From NCBI GenBank assembly GCA_029255685.2, contig CM055316.2, positions 67,967,237-68,031,236 on the forward strand: a stretch of 64,000 nucleotides of DNA. The letters are read 5' to 3'. Origin of the DNA: Silene conica. Taxonomy: Eukaryota > Streptophyta > Magnoliopsida > Caryophyllales > Caryophyllaceae. The stretch's first letter is position 1; each line of letters opens with the position of its first letter. Shown here piece by piece: positions 12,131-23,510 of the stretch. The notes under the pieces were generated by a model. It saw nothing but the letters and a program-made list of their open reading frames with translations. It did not search any database and was not told where the DNA came from. The position numbers and the translations under genes are program-made.

Positions 12131-12146
12131 TCGGTTTGGGGAGGTT
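12131..12146 (+). promoter_or_regulatory. Polypurine tract next to the 3' LTR
   Basis: TCGGTTTGGGGAGGTT abuts the 3' LTR and is the expected primer for plus-strand cDNA. It is only partly purine, but its position and conserved GGGGAGG core support the call. Confidence 0.7.
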
Positions 12147-13480
12147 TGATGCATGCCATTTCTATAGTCTTTTAGACTTCTTTTGCATGCATTTTTATGC
12201 TCTTTTGCCAAGCACCTTGCTACTTTTAGCCCCGAATTGCCTACTTTGAGCCTTCTTGTGTTAATTGTAGGAATATATTCGGAAGTATGTATTCGGAGTC
12301 GAAGTTGTCCTCAAATTTGCATTTAGGAGGTCAGGAGAAGTGAACCACCCTTTGTATCAAGTCAAGGAAGCGCATTTTCGAAGTCAACGTCAAGTCAAGC
12401 CCAAAACCAGTCGATCGACCGATCTTGGACGATAGGAAAAGTCGATCGACCACTTTCTCAGTCGATCGACCAATCTTGGTCGATAGGAAAGTCGATCGAC
12501 CGGTTGTTCAGTCGATCGACCGGTTTCTTGCTGCCGAAGCCCATTTTTGACCTGAGCCCATTAGGTCGTGAAAAGATGATCAGAACATTTCCTTTTTAAG
12601 CAGCCTTTAGAATTTTCTTTTAGACTACTTTTACTTTTACCTTAATCTTGAATCTACTCTCTTACTTTTCCTCAGTAAAACTTTTAGTTAGTTGTATTTT
12701 ATTTTCATCTTCAAGCTTGTAAGATCTATCCTTCCGGAATTCAGTACTCAACACTTTTTATTGGTAATTTTATTCCTTGCTCTTACTTTCTTTTATCTTA
12801 ATTCATCTCTCCTTATCTCGCGATCATGTTTTCCTCTTTAGTTATTTCTTTCATTTCAATTGTTAATCCCTTTATGCATAGCTAATCCCTTCGACTAGGA
12901 TATAGGTGATCCCTTGATGATGTGATGATGTTCGTTTAGGTTTAGACTTGTTCGTAATTGTATGTCTTTGTTGTTAATTGTAGCATTTGATAGCGATTAG
13001 TCAATTAATGCGCATGATTGATTAGTTGATTTGATAAAACCCCGACCTAAGATCGAAAGCCTGGTGAGGGTTAGATCTGCTACAAACATTAGAGTGCCCT
13101 AGTAAGTTGCGAGAGCCCGCTAGAAGCATTCTAGGGCGAATAGCGATCCGAGAGGACCTTTTCATTACCCCTTAGACCGATAATTGCGACTGATCTGCGA
13201 CCTAAACCGCTTGTTGTCACACAATCATTGGTGAACCGACTATCCTAGTTCTCTTTCCCTTATATTTTTATATACTCTTTCCTTACGCTTTTCTTTTCTC
13301 TCTTTCCTTCATTACTCTTAGTTAGTCAAACAACAAACAAAACCCCCCAATTTGGTTACTTCGACAGACTTTAGTTTAGCTTTTAGAATTCTTATCTGTC
13401 TCCCTGTGGATACGATCCCGACTTCCTTACTACATTAGTTAGGCCAGTTGGTTATTTTTGATAGGGTTGCGACAGCCTCA
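12147..13480 (+). repeat. 3' LTR of the Athila element
   Basis: It has the same length and the same TG and CA ends as the 5' LTR, with about six visible substitutions. Its GTCGATCGACC array lies at 12410-12521. The host sequence resumes with TTTTACCAAAAC. Confidence 0.93.
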
Positions 13481-13855
13481 TTTTACCAAAACAATACTTA
13501 TGGGTTCAAAGCATTTTATAATATTGTCATGTCTTTTTGGATCAATTTCCAAAATCCTTTTAACAAATATTTGTTGTATTTATATCGTTGTGGATCAAGA
13601 GTCATCACTTGATGCAAATTTACTTTTTATAAGGTAATTATTTTCCGTTATTTATATATGATAGAGCAGATATTAACTAGAGTCTAATTAAAATGTGAAA
13701 ATCAAAACACTTTCCTACTTCAAGTCCCATGTTGTTATTTTGTATAAATATCATATGTTAATAAGATATTTTATTTATTAACAATCAATAATTTCAATTT
13801 ATGAATTACTTTGTTTTATATGTTGAAATATATTAGGTCGTTACGGTAACAACTA
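13481..13855. other. AT-rich sequence, no recognised feature
   Basis: It lies between the Athila 3' LTR and the next MITE. No open frame or repeat is recognisable. Confidence 0.5.
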
Positions 13856-14048
13856 CTACCTCCGATTTTCTATGATGTTCCCTTTCCGTTTTGGTCTAAT
13901 AACATTGATGTTTCCTCTTTCCTCTTTTGGACAACTTTGTGTGGTCTAAAATCAATTTCATGTGGGCTCATGTGTATTGTGTGGTCCAAATTAATTCCCT
14001 TATTTCTTGTGTTAAAATCAAAAGGGAACAACACAAGAAATCGGAAAG
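13856..14048. mobile_element. Stowaway-like MITE, copy 1
   Basis: The terminal inverted repeats are CTACCTCCGATTTTCTATG on the left and a diverged complement ending in AAATCGGAAAG on the right, flanked by TA on both sides (13854-13855 and 14049-14050). Internal sequence, including the GTGTATTGTGTGGTCC phrase, matches the element at 18667-18866 in reverse orientation. Such MITEs are mobilised by Tc1/mariner transposases. Confidence 0.75.
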
Positions 14049-14133
14049 TATATTTCATTTCTTCTCCCCTCTCTTCTGCTCCTCCTATTTTGGTATTCAA
14101 ATAAGACCTAAGAATTACTCTAATTAAAGCCAA

Positions 14134-14165
14134 CTAGGTTTAAACCCGTGAATATTCACGGGTCA
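14134..14165 (-). mobile_element. Helitron 3' terminus (minus strand)
   Basis: On the minus strand an ACCCGTGAATATTCACGGGT hairpin is followed by a short spacer and CTAG, then T, which is the standard Helitron 3' end. CTAG is at 14134-14137. The matching 5' end was not found. Confidence 0.55.
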
Positions 14166-14169
14166 ACTA

Positions 14170-14640
14170 ATAAATGTCTAATATTACATAATGATAATAG
14201 TCGTCTTTTGAGGGTTTTATTAGTAAGTGATATATAATATTTTATAAATAATATGGGAATGGAATAATTAGTATCATCACTTCAAAAAATTAATTAGTGT
14301 CTAATTGTTTCAATTTATTTTTCGATGATTAACTTGAACTTTGTACTGTGTACAATCACCTGCTATCTTTTCATTTTCTCATACCTTGAAATGATACTTT
14401 TTGAATAAATGACTGTGTTAATGTGAGACTTTCTCGAAGTGTAAAAATGTACCACAAAATATTACACGAAGTAGTGATAACTTATTGTCCAATTTGTTCT
14501 CTTTTTTTTATAAAATTATCTAAAAGAGAGGATTTTGTGTATAAGTTTATGATCCAAAAGTCTTACTTTTACACTAAAAAATTTGAAAAATTCTCTAAAT
14601 GGCGTAAAAGATGTAACTATTAAATCTACAAATAGTTAGG
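14170..14640. other. AT-rich sequence, no recognised gene
   Basis: It lies between the Helitron end and the LINE. It is possibly the body of the Helitron, but I could not define a 5' end. Confidence 0.4.
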
Positions 14641-17600
14641 GGGGTTTGTTTCGTGTATGAGTATGAGTTTGAAATCAGTAATCATACCAGGGTAGTATGA
14701 GGTTGAAACTCCAATTCTTTTGCTGTTCTAGCTTATCATGAAGATGGAGACAGTTTGGATATTGGGCTAAAGAATTCTCTTTTTCACAGTACATCTGGTG
14801 GGTCCATTTTCAGTTCTGGGGCTGCCAGAATAGTAGAGCAAAGTGGTAATCCTAGTATTAAGTCACTAGGAGTAGGTGATCCTCATGATAGAGGCGGGGA
14901 ATGATTGTTGCCTCATGGAATATTAGAGGGGGGTAATGATCCCCTAAAGCTGCAGGAGATTCGTGATTTCTTGTGGACAAATAAAGTTGAAGTTATGGGG
15001 ATTTTCGAGACTAGGATAAAGCAATTCAAAGCTAAGAAATTACTTAAGAAGTACTTCCCAATGTATAGCTATTCTTGCAATTATAGCTGTCATTATAATG
15101 GGCACATTTGGTTACTTTGGAATGCTCGTTTTGTTCGACTCAGGCCTTTAATCATTCACTTCCAGTTCATCCACTGTGAGGTTTTTCATAATGCTACGAG
15201 CTCTTTTTTCATGTTACTTTTGTCTATGCTAGTAATGATGCTAGACAGATGGATGACCTTTGGAGACAGCTCCTTCTTATTAAGCCTACTGTTAATCAAT
15301 GGCCTCTGCTGGGCGATTTTAATATAGTTAGAAGTATTTCTGAGCGAGTCAGCCAGACTCCTCCAGTGCTAGCTGATATTGTTGATTAAACTGTCTTTAT
15401 CAGTATGATGTTGATGATGTTAATAGTATTGGATGTGATCTTACATGGACGAATAAACAGGATGCTTCTTCTAGAGTCTAGTCGAAATTAGATAGAGCTA
15501 TGGCAAATTCAGCTTGGTTCTCTTCTTTTCCTACTACTTCTGCTCACTTTATGGCTTCAGGGGTTTCTAACCATTCACTTGTTAACGTAACTGTTTTTCA
15601 GGACTCACCAGTTAAGTCTAGTTTCAGTTTCTTAAATGGATGGATGCAGCATGCTAAGTACTCTCAGCTGGTTGAGGAGGCCTGGCTAACTCCAGTCACG
15701 GGGTCAACTACTTTCAAACTATTTGGTAAGATGAAGCTAGTAAAGAATGCTCTCAGGAACCTTCATAAGGAGAATTACAGTAATATTTCTACTCGAGTTC
15801 AGAAATTAAAACTAGCCTTGACTTCCTACCAGCAGGATATTCAATCTCATCCTTTGAATCAGGCTCTTTTGGATCAGGAAAGAGCTTTGTTACATGATTA
15901 CAGTCATCTCAAGTCTATAGAATTGCAAATTCTTAGACAAAAAGCTAAAATCTCTAATATCATTCACAATGACTGCTCTTCTAAATACTTTTATGCTAAG
16001 ATACAGGAAAGAAAGATGCAATAGATTATTGGCCAAATTAGAGATAAGAATGGTGTTCTAAAAGAGGGTCTGAAGGATGTTGCTGATGGTTTTGTTGACT
16101 ATTATAAATCTCTTTTGGGTACCAGTCATTCTGTTATACCTATTGATAGCGTTTTTATTCAGAGGGGAACTTGTGTACGAAGTGAAGAGCATTTGAATCT
16201 CACTAAACCAATCACTGATGAGGAAATAAGATTGGCTCTCTTCTCTATTGGATTGGATAAGAGTCCTGGTCCCGATGGTTTCTCTGCTGATTTCTTCAAG
16301 AAGAGCTGACATATTGTTGGTCCTGATTTTTGTAAAGCTGCTCATTTTTTTTCACTTCTGGAAAGATGAGTAAGTTGGCCAATTCAACTCTAATTACGCT
16401 TATTCCGAAGAAGCAAGTTAGTAGCTCTGTCCAAGATTTTCGACCCATCTCATGTTGCACCACTTTCTATAAAACTATTAGTAAGGTCCTCTCCAATAGA
16501 CTTCAAGTTCTTCTCCCTCACCTAATTGGTCCTGAACAGGCTGCCTTTGTAAAAGGGAGAGATATTCACGAAAATATCATGTTATCTCAATCTTTGGTGA
16601 AGGGTTATAACAGGAAATTTATCTCTCCTCGTTGCCTTGTCAAGGTGGATATTAGGAAAGCTTTTGACTCTTTACAATGGTCTTTTATTGAGAACATGTT
16701 GAATGCTCTTCAATTTCCTTCTCAATTCATTACTTGGATTATGGGTTGCTTAACTAGCTCGTAGTTCTTAATCAAACTCAATGGTACCACCCATGGATTT
16801 TTCAGAGGTTGTAGTGGTGTAAGGTAGGGTGACCCTTTATCCCCCTATATCTTTGTGCTCAGCATGGAAATATTATCAAGGTATTAAGGAACATGAATGG
16901 ATTGCCAATGGTCTGTCATCATCCTAAGTGTCATAAACTTAATCTTTCGCATCTCATTTTTGCGGATGATCTTATGATCTTCACTCGGGGTGATGTTCCA
17001 TCTGTGAGAGCAGTTCATACTACTCTTGAGCATTTTGCAGAATGGACCGGTTTGCAAGCAAATCCTGATAAGACTGAGATTTATTTTGGTGATGTTTCTC
17101 CTGCAATTAAGAATAGTATTCTCCATGAGACTGGTTTTTCTAAAGGGGCCTTCCCTTTCAGATACTTGGGTTTGCCTCTATCGACCTCTCGTCTTACTAT
17201 TGAAATGTATGCAGCTCTTATTTCTAAGATACAGGGTTATGTACAACCTTGGTCTTCCAAGTTCCCGTCCTATGCTGGGAAGGTTCAACTCTTAAATTCT
17301 ATAATTTTTGGCCTGGAGAATTTTTGGTGCGCTGGTGGGCTTTTGCCTGCTCATGTGCTTAAGCTAATTAATAAAATTTGCAAAAACTTCTTTTGGGGGG
17401 TTACTGCTGACAGAAGAAAACTTGTGATGAAGAGTTGGTCGAGTATTTGCTCTCCCAAAGCTGAAGGAGGTTTGGGGGTGAAAGAAATATTATCCTGGAA
17501 TAAAGCACTAATTGTTAAATGGCTTTGGATGCTTAATACTTTGTCAAACTCTCTCTGGTGCAGATGGAATAAGGTGTACAATTTCCCAAATGCAACTATC

Positions 17601-18392
17601 TGGGATTTTTCTAGTAAGCCTCATCATTCTGAAAGTTTCAGAAGTATTTTAACTGTCAAAATGAACTCCTGCTTAGAACGGGTTCCATTTCTGCTGCTCG
17701 TACTTTGCTGCACAGTTGGGTCAGTCACGGTAAATTTGAAGTTTCTACAGCTTACCACTGGTACAGAGTAAAGTTCCCTGTTTTGCACATTCACAAAGTC
17801 CTCTTTAATTCCACTGTCCTTCCAAAGCATAACGTTATTGCATCATTGGTTGTTCAACATAAGCTCGCTACTTTAGACTCTCTTCAGAAGAAAGGATTTC
17901 ATCTCCCGAATAGATGCATTTTGTGCCTTAAAGCATGTGAGTCTCATTCACATTTGTTCTTTAAGTGTTCATTTTCTCAGGCTCTATGGCAGCAGTTATT
18001 GCTCTGGATGAAGCTGATAGGGAGAACTAATCAATATGTCACTGAATATGATTGGGCTCAGTGAAGAGGTTGTGCTCGGCACTGGATGAATGCATGGTTC
18101 GCTAGTTGCCTTGTTGGGGCTGTTTATGCTATATGGACAGAACGTAATAGAAGGATCTTTGCAGGAGTTGCTAAATCAGTTCCCCAACTGTTGTTCACTA
18201 TCAAATTTACTATTAGTGCTTTTCTGCTCAATGGAGCTTTTCCTCGAGTTGATTATCGTATTCTTTCAGCTTTGTAACAAGTTCTTGCCTAAGTTTAAGG
18301 CTCTAGGGGTTATTATTTTTGCTTAGAATGTATCCTTTTTATTTACCCCTTGTGGATGAATAAGAGGATTATACTTTTCTTGCAAAAAAAAA
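14640..18392 (+). mobile_element. LINE (plant L1 type), nearly complete but decayed
   Basis: The element reads in order: the tail of ORF1 (about 14725-14900, open and hydrophilic), an ORF2 with endonuclease, reverse transcriptase and zinc-binding domains, a short 3' UTR and an A tail at 18384-18392. The left boundary is approximate and no target-site duplication is convincing. The closing sequence, with a GATGAAT motif shortly before the A tail, resembles the end of the LINE at 32763-33300. Confidence 0.82.
14901..18277 (+). pseudogene. LINE ORF2 pseudogene: endonuclease, reverse transcriptase, zf-RVT
   Basis: ORF2 opens with the APE-type endonuclease start MIVASWNIRG at 14901. It shifts frame in a run of six G at 14938-14943 and continues to about 15330, with GDFNIV readable near 15312-15331 in another frame. 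After further breaks the frame resumes at 15500-16024. Reverse transcriptase follows in pieces: 16115-16309 (ends in SPGPDGFSADFF), 16366-16764 (LIPKK, DFRPIS, DIRKAFDSL) and 16893-17771, where the catalytic FADD is intact at 16959-16970. The zinc-binding zf-RVT segment (CILC with a downstream HLFFKC) is at 17705-18064 and the C-terminus at 18086-18277. Stops and frameshifts rule out an intact product. Confidence 0.85.
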
Positions 18393-18666
18393 TATAACCA
18401 CAATTTTGACTATAATTTTCATTTTTTTGTAGTATATAGAACTTAATTATCTTAATTTTGATTTTTTTTTTATAATTTATATAACTTAAATTACTTAAAT
18501 TTGTATGTTATAATTTACTTTTCAACCATGTCTTAATTGTTTCATTTAATCATGTCTTATAATTGTGACTCCTATTAACATTATCATTTGTTAGCTTATT
18601 AACTTACCTAACTTGAAGTTCTAAAATGTGAATGTTATAATTTCTGTATATATATTTTAATATATA
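18393..18666. other. AT-rich sequence, no recognised feature
   Basis: It lies between the LINE A tail and the second Stowaway-like MITE. Confidence 0.5.
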
Positions 18667-18866
18667 CTCCCTCCAATTTTCTATGAGGTTTCCTTTCCTT
18701 TTTGACACAAAAAATATAAGAGAATCACTTTGGACCACACAATACACATGACCCCACTTCAAATTGATTTTAAAACATACAAAGTTGTACAAAAAAAAAG
18801 AAAGAGAGAACAACATTAATATTGATCAAAAAGGGAAAGGGGAACAATATAGAAAATTGGAGAGAG
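18667..18866. mobile_element. Stowaway-like MITE, copy 2
   Basis: This 200-bp element has a left end CTCCCTCCAATTTTCTATG and a right end ATAGAAAATTGGAGAGAG, flanked by TA on both sides (18665-18666 and 18867-18868). It is related to 13856-14048 in the opposite orientation. Confidence 0.85.
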
Positions 18867-18979
18867 TATATAATTATATTATATTATTTATTTTTTATTT
18901 TTAAAAAGTACACATGTTCAAATAAATAGAATTGTTTATATAATAAGTAAAATTTATAGTCATCTTTAAAAATAAGTGT

Positions 18980-19015
18980 ACACAACCCCCTGATTTTTTA
19001 CGGGTGTTACACTAG
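18980..19015 (+). mobile_element. Helitron 3' terminus (plus strand)
   Basis: A short imperfect hairpin (CCCCTGATTTTTTACGGGTG) is followed by TTACACTAG and T, with CTAG at 19012-19015. The preceding 35 bases match the Helitron end at 47185-47223, so both belong to one family. The 5' end is undefined. Confidence 0.6.
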
Positions 19016-19437
19016 TGTTAATCTAAGTTTGAATTGTAAAAGGACTCGATACTTAATAGTAGCATGTTATTATCAATGCAGGAACTTGTATGATTGATTA
19101 AAATAAACTCAAATGGTTAGTTGCAAAATTTTAATACACATCCACTATCAGACTTGACATTGTTGTATTGGCATTGATCGCTACATGAAGATTGCTACGT
19201 TTCATCAACATTATATTGCAAAAGGCATACCGCATAGGCGCATATGCCCCATATTATTATGTGATGCACAAAGTCAGTGGTGGAATTTCGTAGGTCCAGA
19301 ACCCAAGATAATTATTCTTGGTTTTCATTACTAAAAAAAATTCACACACATTTATTTTATTTTATGTTTAAATTATTACTCGTAACTCGTAAGTATTTAG
19401 TAAGTTTAAAATGTTACTGGTATAATATAATTATAGA
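19016..19437. other. AT-rich sequence, no recognised feature
   Basis: It lies between the Helitron 3' end and the foldback element. Confidence 0.5.
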
Positions 19438-20300
19438 ATTGCTATATCACGCCCCCTGTTTTACTTGTTATGCCCCCTATTTTTCAATTTATTTCTATTT
19501 TGCCCTTACATCCAAATTAGTAAATATGTGTTTTGGTGACGGTTTTTACGGTTAATTTTTGAGACGGTTTTTATAATAAACAATTGTAATCGGTTTTAGG
19601 AATAATAAAACAATTTTTGAGACGGGTTTTATAATAAACAATTGTAATCGGTTTTTACGAATAATAAACAATTTTTGAGACGGTTTATACACGACAATTG
19701 TTTGTCTTGTGGATTACAGGACAGAGCCATGGCCATGTCGTGTGGATTACACGACACAGCCATGGCCATGTCGTGTGGATTACACGACACAACCATGGTA
19801 GTGTCGTGTAATGCACACGACATGGCCATGGCTGTGTCGTGTAATCCACACGACATGGCCATGGCTCTGACGTGTAATCCACAAGACATGGCCATGGCTC
19901 TGTCGTGTAATCACAAGACATGGCCATGACTCTGTCATGTAATCCACAAGACAAGCAATTTTCGTGTAAAAACCGTCTCAAAAATTGTTTATTAAAAAAC
20001 CGTCTCAAAAATTGTTTATTATTCGTAAAAACCGATTACAATTGTTTATTATAAAAACAGTCTCAAAAATTGTTTATTATTCGTAAAACCGATTACAATT
20101 GTTTATTATAAAAACCGTCTGAAAAATTGTTTATTATTCCTAAAAACCGATTACAATTGTTTATTATAAAACCGTCTCAAAAATTAACCGTAAAAACCGT
20201 CACCAAAACACATGTTTACTAATTTGGATGTAAGAGCAAAATAGGAATAAATTGAAAAATAGGGGTGTAACAAGTAAAACAGGGGGCGTGATATAGCAAT
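19438..20300. mobile_element. Foldback element with about 400-bp arms and a 33-bp repeat core
   Basis: The left arm begins ATTGCTATATCACGCCCCC at 19438 and is matched in reverse complement by the right arm ending at 20300. The arms run through a shared series of repeats containing GAGACGG and CAATTGTAATCGG to about 19700 and from about 19960. The core (19700-19960) holds seven units with CCATGG at 19727, 19760, 19793, 19826, 19859 and 19892, and a mutated one at 19924, a 33-bp period. Each unit contains a small hairpin, GTCGTGT with ACACGAC. Units left and right of about 19800 are in opposite orientation, so the whole element is one giant palindrome. A TA duplication (19434-19435 and 20305-20306) is possible if the ends are extended a few bases. 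No transposase is present. Confidence 0.85.
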
Positions 20301-20404
20301 CCCCTAATATTAACTACGGTTACTTTTATTGTGAAAAACTGAAAATACATTTATGTTTTAGATGACCATAATATATAAGAACTTCTAAAAAAATATTGCC
20401 TTTG

Positions 20405-20923
20405 ACTTTCTAAAAACGCTAGCCTCCATTCATACGGGGTTCCCATCGATCATCGATCCATGGTAAGCCCCAAAATTATATCATTAAATTTCAATTAATA
20501 GTATGGTTATTATCCATAATCTATTCAATAAAAATCTCTCTTTTGGTGAGAATAGTTTCTCTGTCCCTTATTTCGACATTTTGTCCATTTATTCGTGGTT
20601 TAGTTTCATTAATAATATCGTCATATGTAGTTCGTTGATGGTTCGTAACGTGTTCTTTCAAAGGGAATAAGTAATTTGTCAACGATCTTTGTAACCAGTC
20701 AGATTCGTGTTTTACCTTGTAAGTCAAACGAAGGATCCCCTAAAAAGCTACATGAAGATAGCGATAATAGGACGAGTCGAATTGTCAGATACTGTTTGAA
20801 GATCCTCAGTTTATAAGAAAGTTGTTTTTCTTTGGTTTCCTTTAAATTTGTTTTCAATTATACATATTCTTTGTAAATGCATATGTTGTTCTATTAATGA
20901 GTTATTCTTTTCTTCAAAAAAAA
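20405..20923 (+). mobile_element. SINE-like retroposon, copy 1
   Basis: It starts near AGCCTCCATTCATACGG, contains GATCCATGGTAAGCCCC and a TCTTTTGGTGAGA motif, and ends in an A tail at 20916-20923. The same phrases recur in the same order at 60774-61384. Flanking TATTGCCTTTG (20394-20404) and TATTGCTTTTG (20925-20935) suggest an 11-bp target-site duplication with one change. Confidence 0.6.
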
Positions 20924-21364
20924 TTATTGCTTTTGCACTGTATAATTAACTAAGGAGTATTGTTTATTTGTACAAGCACTTTATTTAAATGTTAATGTAG
21001 ACTCTTTAAAGAAATTGAGAGAACAATTTCTAAATCTATCTAATGTTTTGAAACTAAAATGGTTTAGGATAAGTGAGAGGTAGCTTTGACCGTGGTTCTA
21101 GCTCCTTATTTGTTCCGGTTAAAGTATATGATTATTAATTTGATATTAATTATTATTTTAAGAATTTAGTGAAGAAAATTTCTTACACAGTGTTAGAGCT
21201 AGTGCTATTAAGAGATCACAGTCCACAAATTCAAATTTCACTCCCCTCCTTTTTGGGAATAAAATATTTCCAATGGATATAGAACAGTATGCAATGCATC
21301 TATACTTCAACTATCATTTTAATGTTGTGATTGAGATGATTTTCTCACAATTTGAAAATAAACA
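20924..21364. other. AT-rich sequence, no recognised feature
   Basis: It lies between the retroposon and the 5'-truncated LINE. Confidence 0.45.
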
Positions 21365-21377
21365 CTACTAAAAACGG

Positions 21378-23510
21378 TCAAGGCGATCCGTTATCGTCTA
21401 TCTCTTTATACTTTGTGCTGGAGTGTTCTCGGGATTAAAGAGGAAAGCTATGGAAGAGAAGACAATCACAGGGATTTGAATTGCTAAAAATGCTCCAATG
21501 GTGGCTTACCTTCTTTTCGTTATTGATATTATTTTTTTTGTTAAGGCTACAGATGGGGAGGCTAGAAGTAGGCAAACAATCCTTACATCATACGAGGAGG
21601 CGCCTGGACAAATGGTTAATTATCACAAAACGTCGGTCTCCTTTAGTCGGGGTACGAGTGCGGATCGTCAAAGAAGTGTGGCTACGTCCCCAGAGGTCCA
21701 GCTGGTGGCGGAGCATGACAGGTATTTGGGACTGCCTACGGTGGTGAGACATTTAAAAGCCGTTATAACTAAAATTGTCCGGGAAAAGCTATGTAGGAAA
21801 TTACAAGAATGATGAGGGAAACTCTTTTCGAAGACCGTAGGGAAGTATTGATAAAGGCTATTGCCCAATCAATCCCTACGTATGCTATGAGTGTCTTCAA
21901 ATTCCCTAGGCTGTTTTGTGACGAACTTCGCTCTCTTGTGTCTCGGTTTTGGTGGGGAGCAGATAATGGGAAACGAAAGATTTCGTGGATTGCTTGGAAA
22001 AGGCTTTGCCAACCCCGAAGTAGGAGTGGTCTAGGATTGAGGGATTATCACGATTTCAACCTCGCTTTACTGGGTAAACAAGCTTTGAGGTTGCTTGTCG
22101 GCAGAAACAACTTGATGGCACGCGTAATAGGAGGGAAGTATTTCCCGAATGGCTCTTTTATGAAAGCGGGTTTGGGACCTAATCCAAGTTACACCTGGCG
22201 CAGTTTTGTGGAGGCTAAGTCGGTTTTGGAGCCTGAGGGGTGTGGAGGCAGTTCAATAATGGACTAAGTACGCACGTGTGGAGGGATCCGTGGGTGACCG
22301 GAACACAATCTCGACGCAACATTCCAACCGTGGTATAGTGGCTGATCTTTTCCCTCTGATGGGCGACGATGGAATTTGGCTACAATCCGTAGGTATTTTA
22401 TTTCTGCCTTTTGAACATGATGGTATTATGAATATGCGGATTCCTCTCTCGTAAGATGAAGACTAGTGGTGTTGGGACCTCGAGAAGACTGGATGCTACT
22501 CAGTAAAGTCCACGTACAAAGCTATATATGGCGATTATGGAGTGGAGGACGGACAATCAAATAGAGCGAATGAGAAATGGTTATGGAATCATATTTGGAG
22601 TGCTTCAGTTATTCTGAGGGTAAAAACTTTCTTTTGGCAATTTTGTAATGATGCTTTAGTTACGAAACATAATATAGCTAAACAGATGCGAGATATATCG
22701 GATGAGTGTCCTATTTGACATAACAACCAGGAAACTATTCTACACCTTATAATGGGGTATGGGTGGGTAGATGGGGCGTGGGAGGGTTTGGGTATAGGCT
22801 TTAACAATGCAGTGGGTGGCACGAAGGTGGGGGGGGGTGGGTGGAGGAGGTGTGGCGCGATTTTGATAGCCAAGAGAGAGCTTTGTTCATGATCAGCTGT
22901 TGGGCGATTTGGGAAGCTAGAAATAAATGGGTTTTCGAAGGGAGTGGAATTGATATGAGTGCGAGAGTGATAACTCGTGTTAGAGAGATGATGCGGGAAA
23001 TAAGTGATTCTGCGTAGGAGAAGAGCGGTAGCAATGTTCAGGTGGAAGTAGTAGGGGATTGGTTGAAAGAGGCGAAGGAGGTGCAGAGGGAGGCTGAACA
23101 GAGGAGGAGAGACATTGAGTTGCAGATGGCGAAAGAGTTGCAGCGGGAAGCTGAGCAGATGAAAAGGGACAGGGAGCGGTTTAGAGGAGAAAGAGTGGCG
23201 GTTAGTCAGGTGGATGCGGGGCTGAAGGAGGGCTATGGGGTGGGTTTCAGGGTTGTTTCAAGGGAACCAGATGGGCAACTGCTCTGGGGTTTGGCGGAAA
23301 AGCGAGGTGAGACGATACCGGTAAGAATGGCGGAGGCGGAGGTTGTTCTAATTAATGTTTATGAGTCGATTTGTAGAGGGTAAAGACGGGTGGCTATCGG
23401 AATTGACTGTAGGGAAGTTGTCGATGCTCTTCGAAGGACATCTCAAGGCCGAAGCAACTTTCACACGATCATTCATGATATTTTATTTCTTTGATCTTGC
23501 TTAGAATATG
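21378..23510 (+). pseudogene. LINE ORF2 fragment: reverse transcriptase C-terminal half, zf-RVT, RNase H
   Basis: Pieces at 21498-21812 and 21809-22267 form the RT thumb and connection region (RYLGLP; SIPTYAMSVFKFP; FWWGADNGKRKISWIAWKRL). At the catalytic centre the expected FADD reads FVID (21516-21527), so a metal-binding aspartate is lost. The zf-RVT region (about 22560-22760) is interrupted by stops. The last piece, 23042-23383, has a charged repeat and then an RNase H fold (DAGLKEGYGVGFRVVSREPD). RNase H continues past a stop with IGIDCREVVDAL. It is clearly dead. RNase H at the C-terminus marks the plant-specific LINE subtype. Confidence 0.82.
23072..23185 (+). repeat. 57-bp in-frame tandem duplication in the LINE
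   Basis: Two copies of a 57-bp unit (from 23072 and 23129) encode two 19-residue charged repeats of the type AKEVQREAEQ and AKELQREAEQ just upstream of RNase H. The encoded sequence is likely helical or coiled coil. Confidence 0.75.

Larger units (their letters stand above)
843..13480 (+). mobile_element. Athila-clade Ty3/gypsy LTR retrotransposon, nearly full length
   Basis: This 12.6-kb element has two LTRs of exactly 1334 bp beginning TGATGCATGCC and ending GCCTCA. Between them lie, in order, a primer binding site, a gag-pol frame (2301-8012), an ATHILA ORF1-family gene (9044-10599), a long 3' untranslated part and a polypurine tract. Domain order is protease, reverse transcriptase, RNase H, integrase, as in Ty3/gypsy. 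The DLGAS protease motif, the tRNA-Asp-type primer site and the extra downstream ORF point to the Athila clade. I count about six substitutions between the LTRs (about 0.45%), so insertion was recent. The element is not autonomous as it stands: gag-pol has one stop, and the downstream ORF has a frameshift and a stop. The five bases on each side (AGGAA left, TTTTA right) do not match. Confidence 0.93.

Noticed and set aside
19700-19960. Regularly spaced 33-bp repeats as a CRISPR array
   Set aside because: There are no unique spacers, the units are contiguous and inverted at the centre, and the genome is a plant.
19675-20008. Open frames on both strands with MAMSCGLHDT-type repeats
   Set aside because: They are translations of the 33-bp palindromic units of the foldback element and appear on both strands because the DNA is self-complementary.
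22589-23034. Minus-strand proline- and serine-rich frames
   Set aside because: They are antisense to the decayed LINE zf-RVT region and lack features of a gene.
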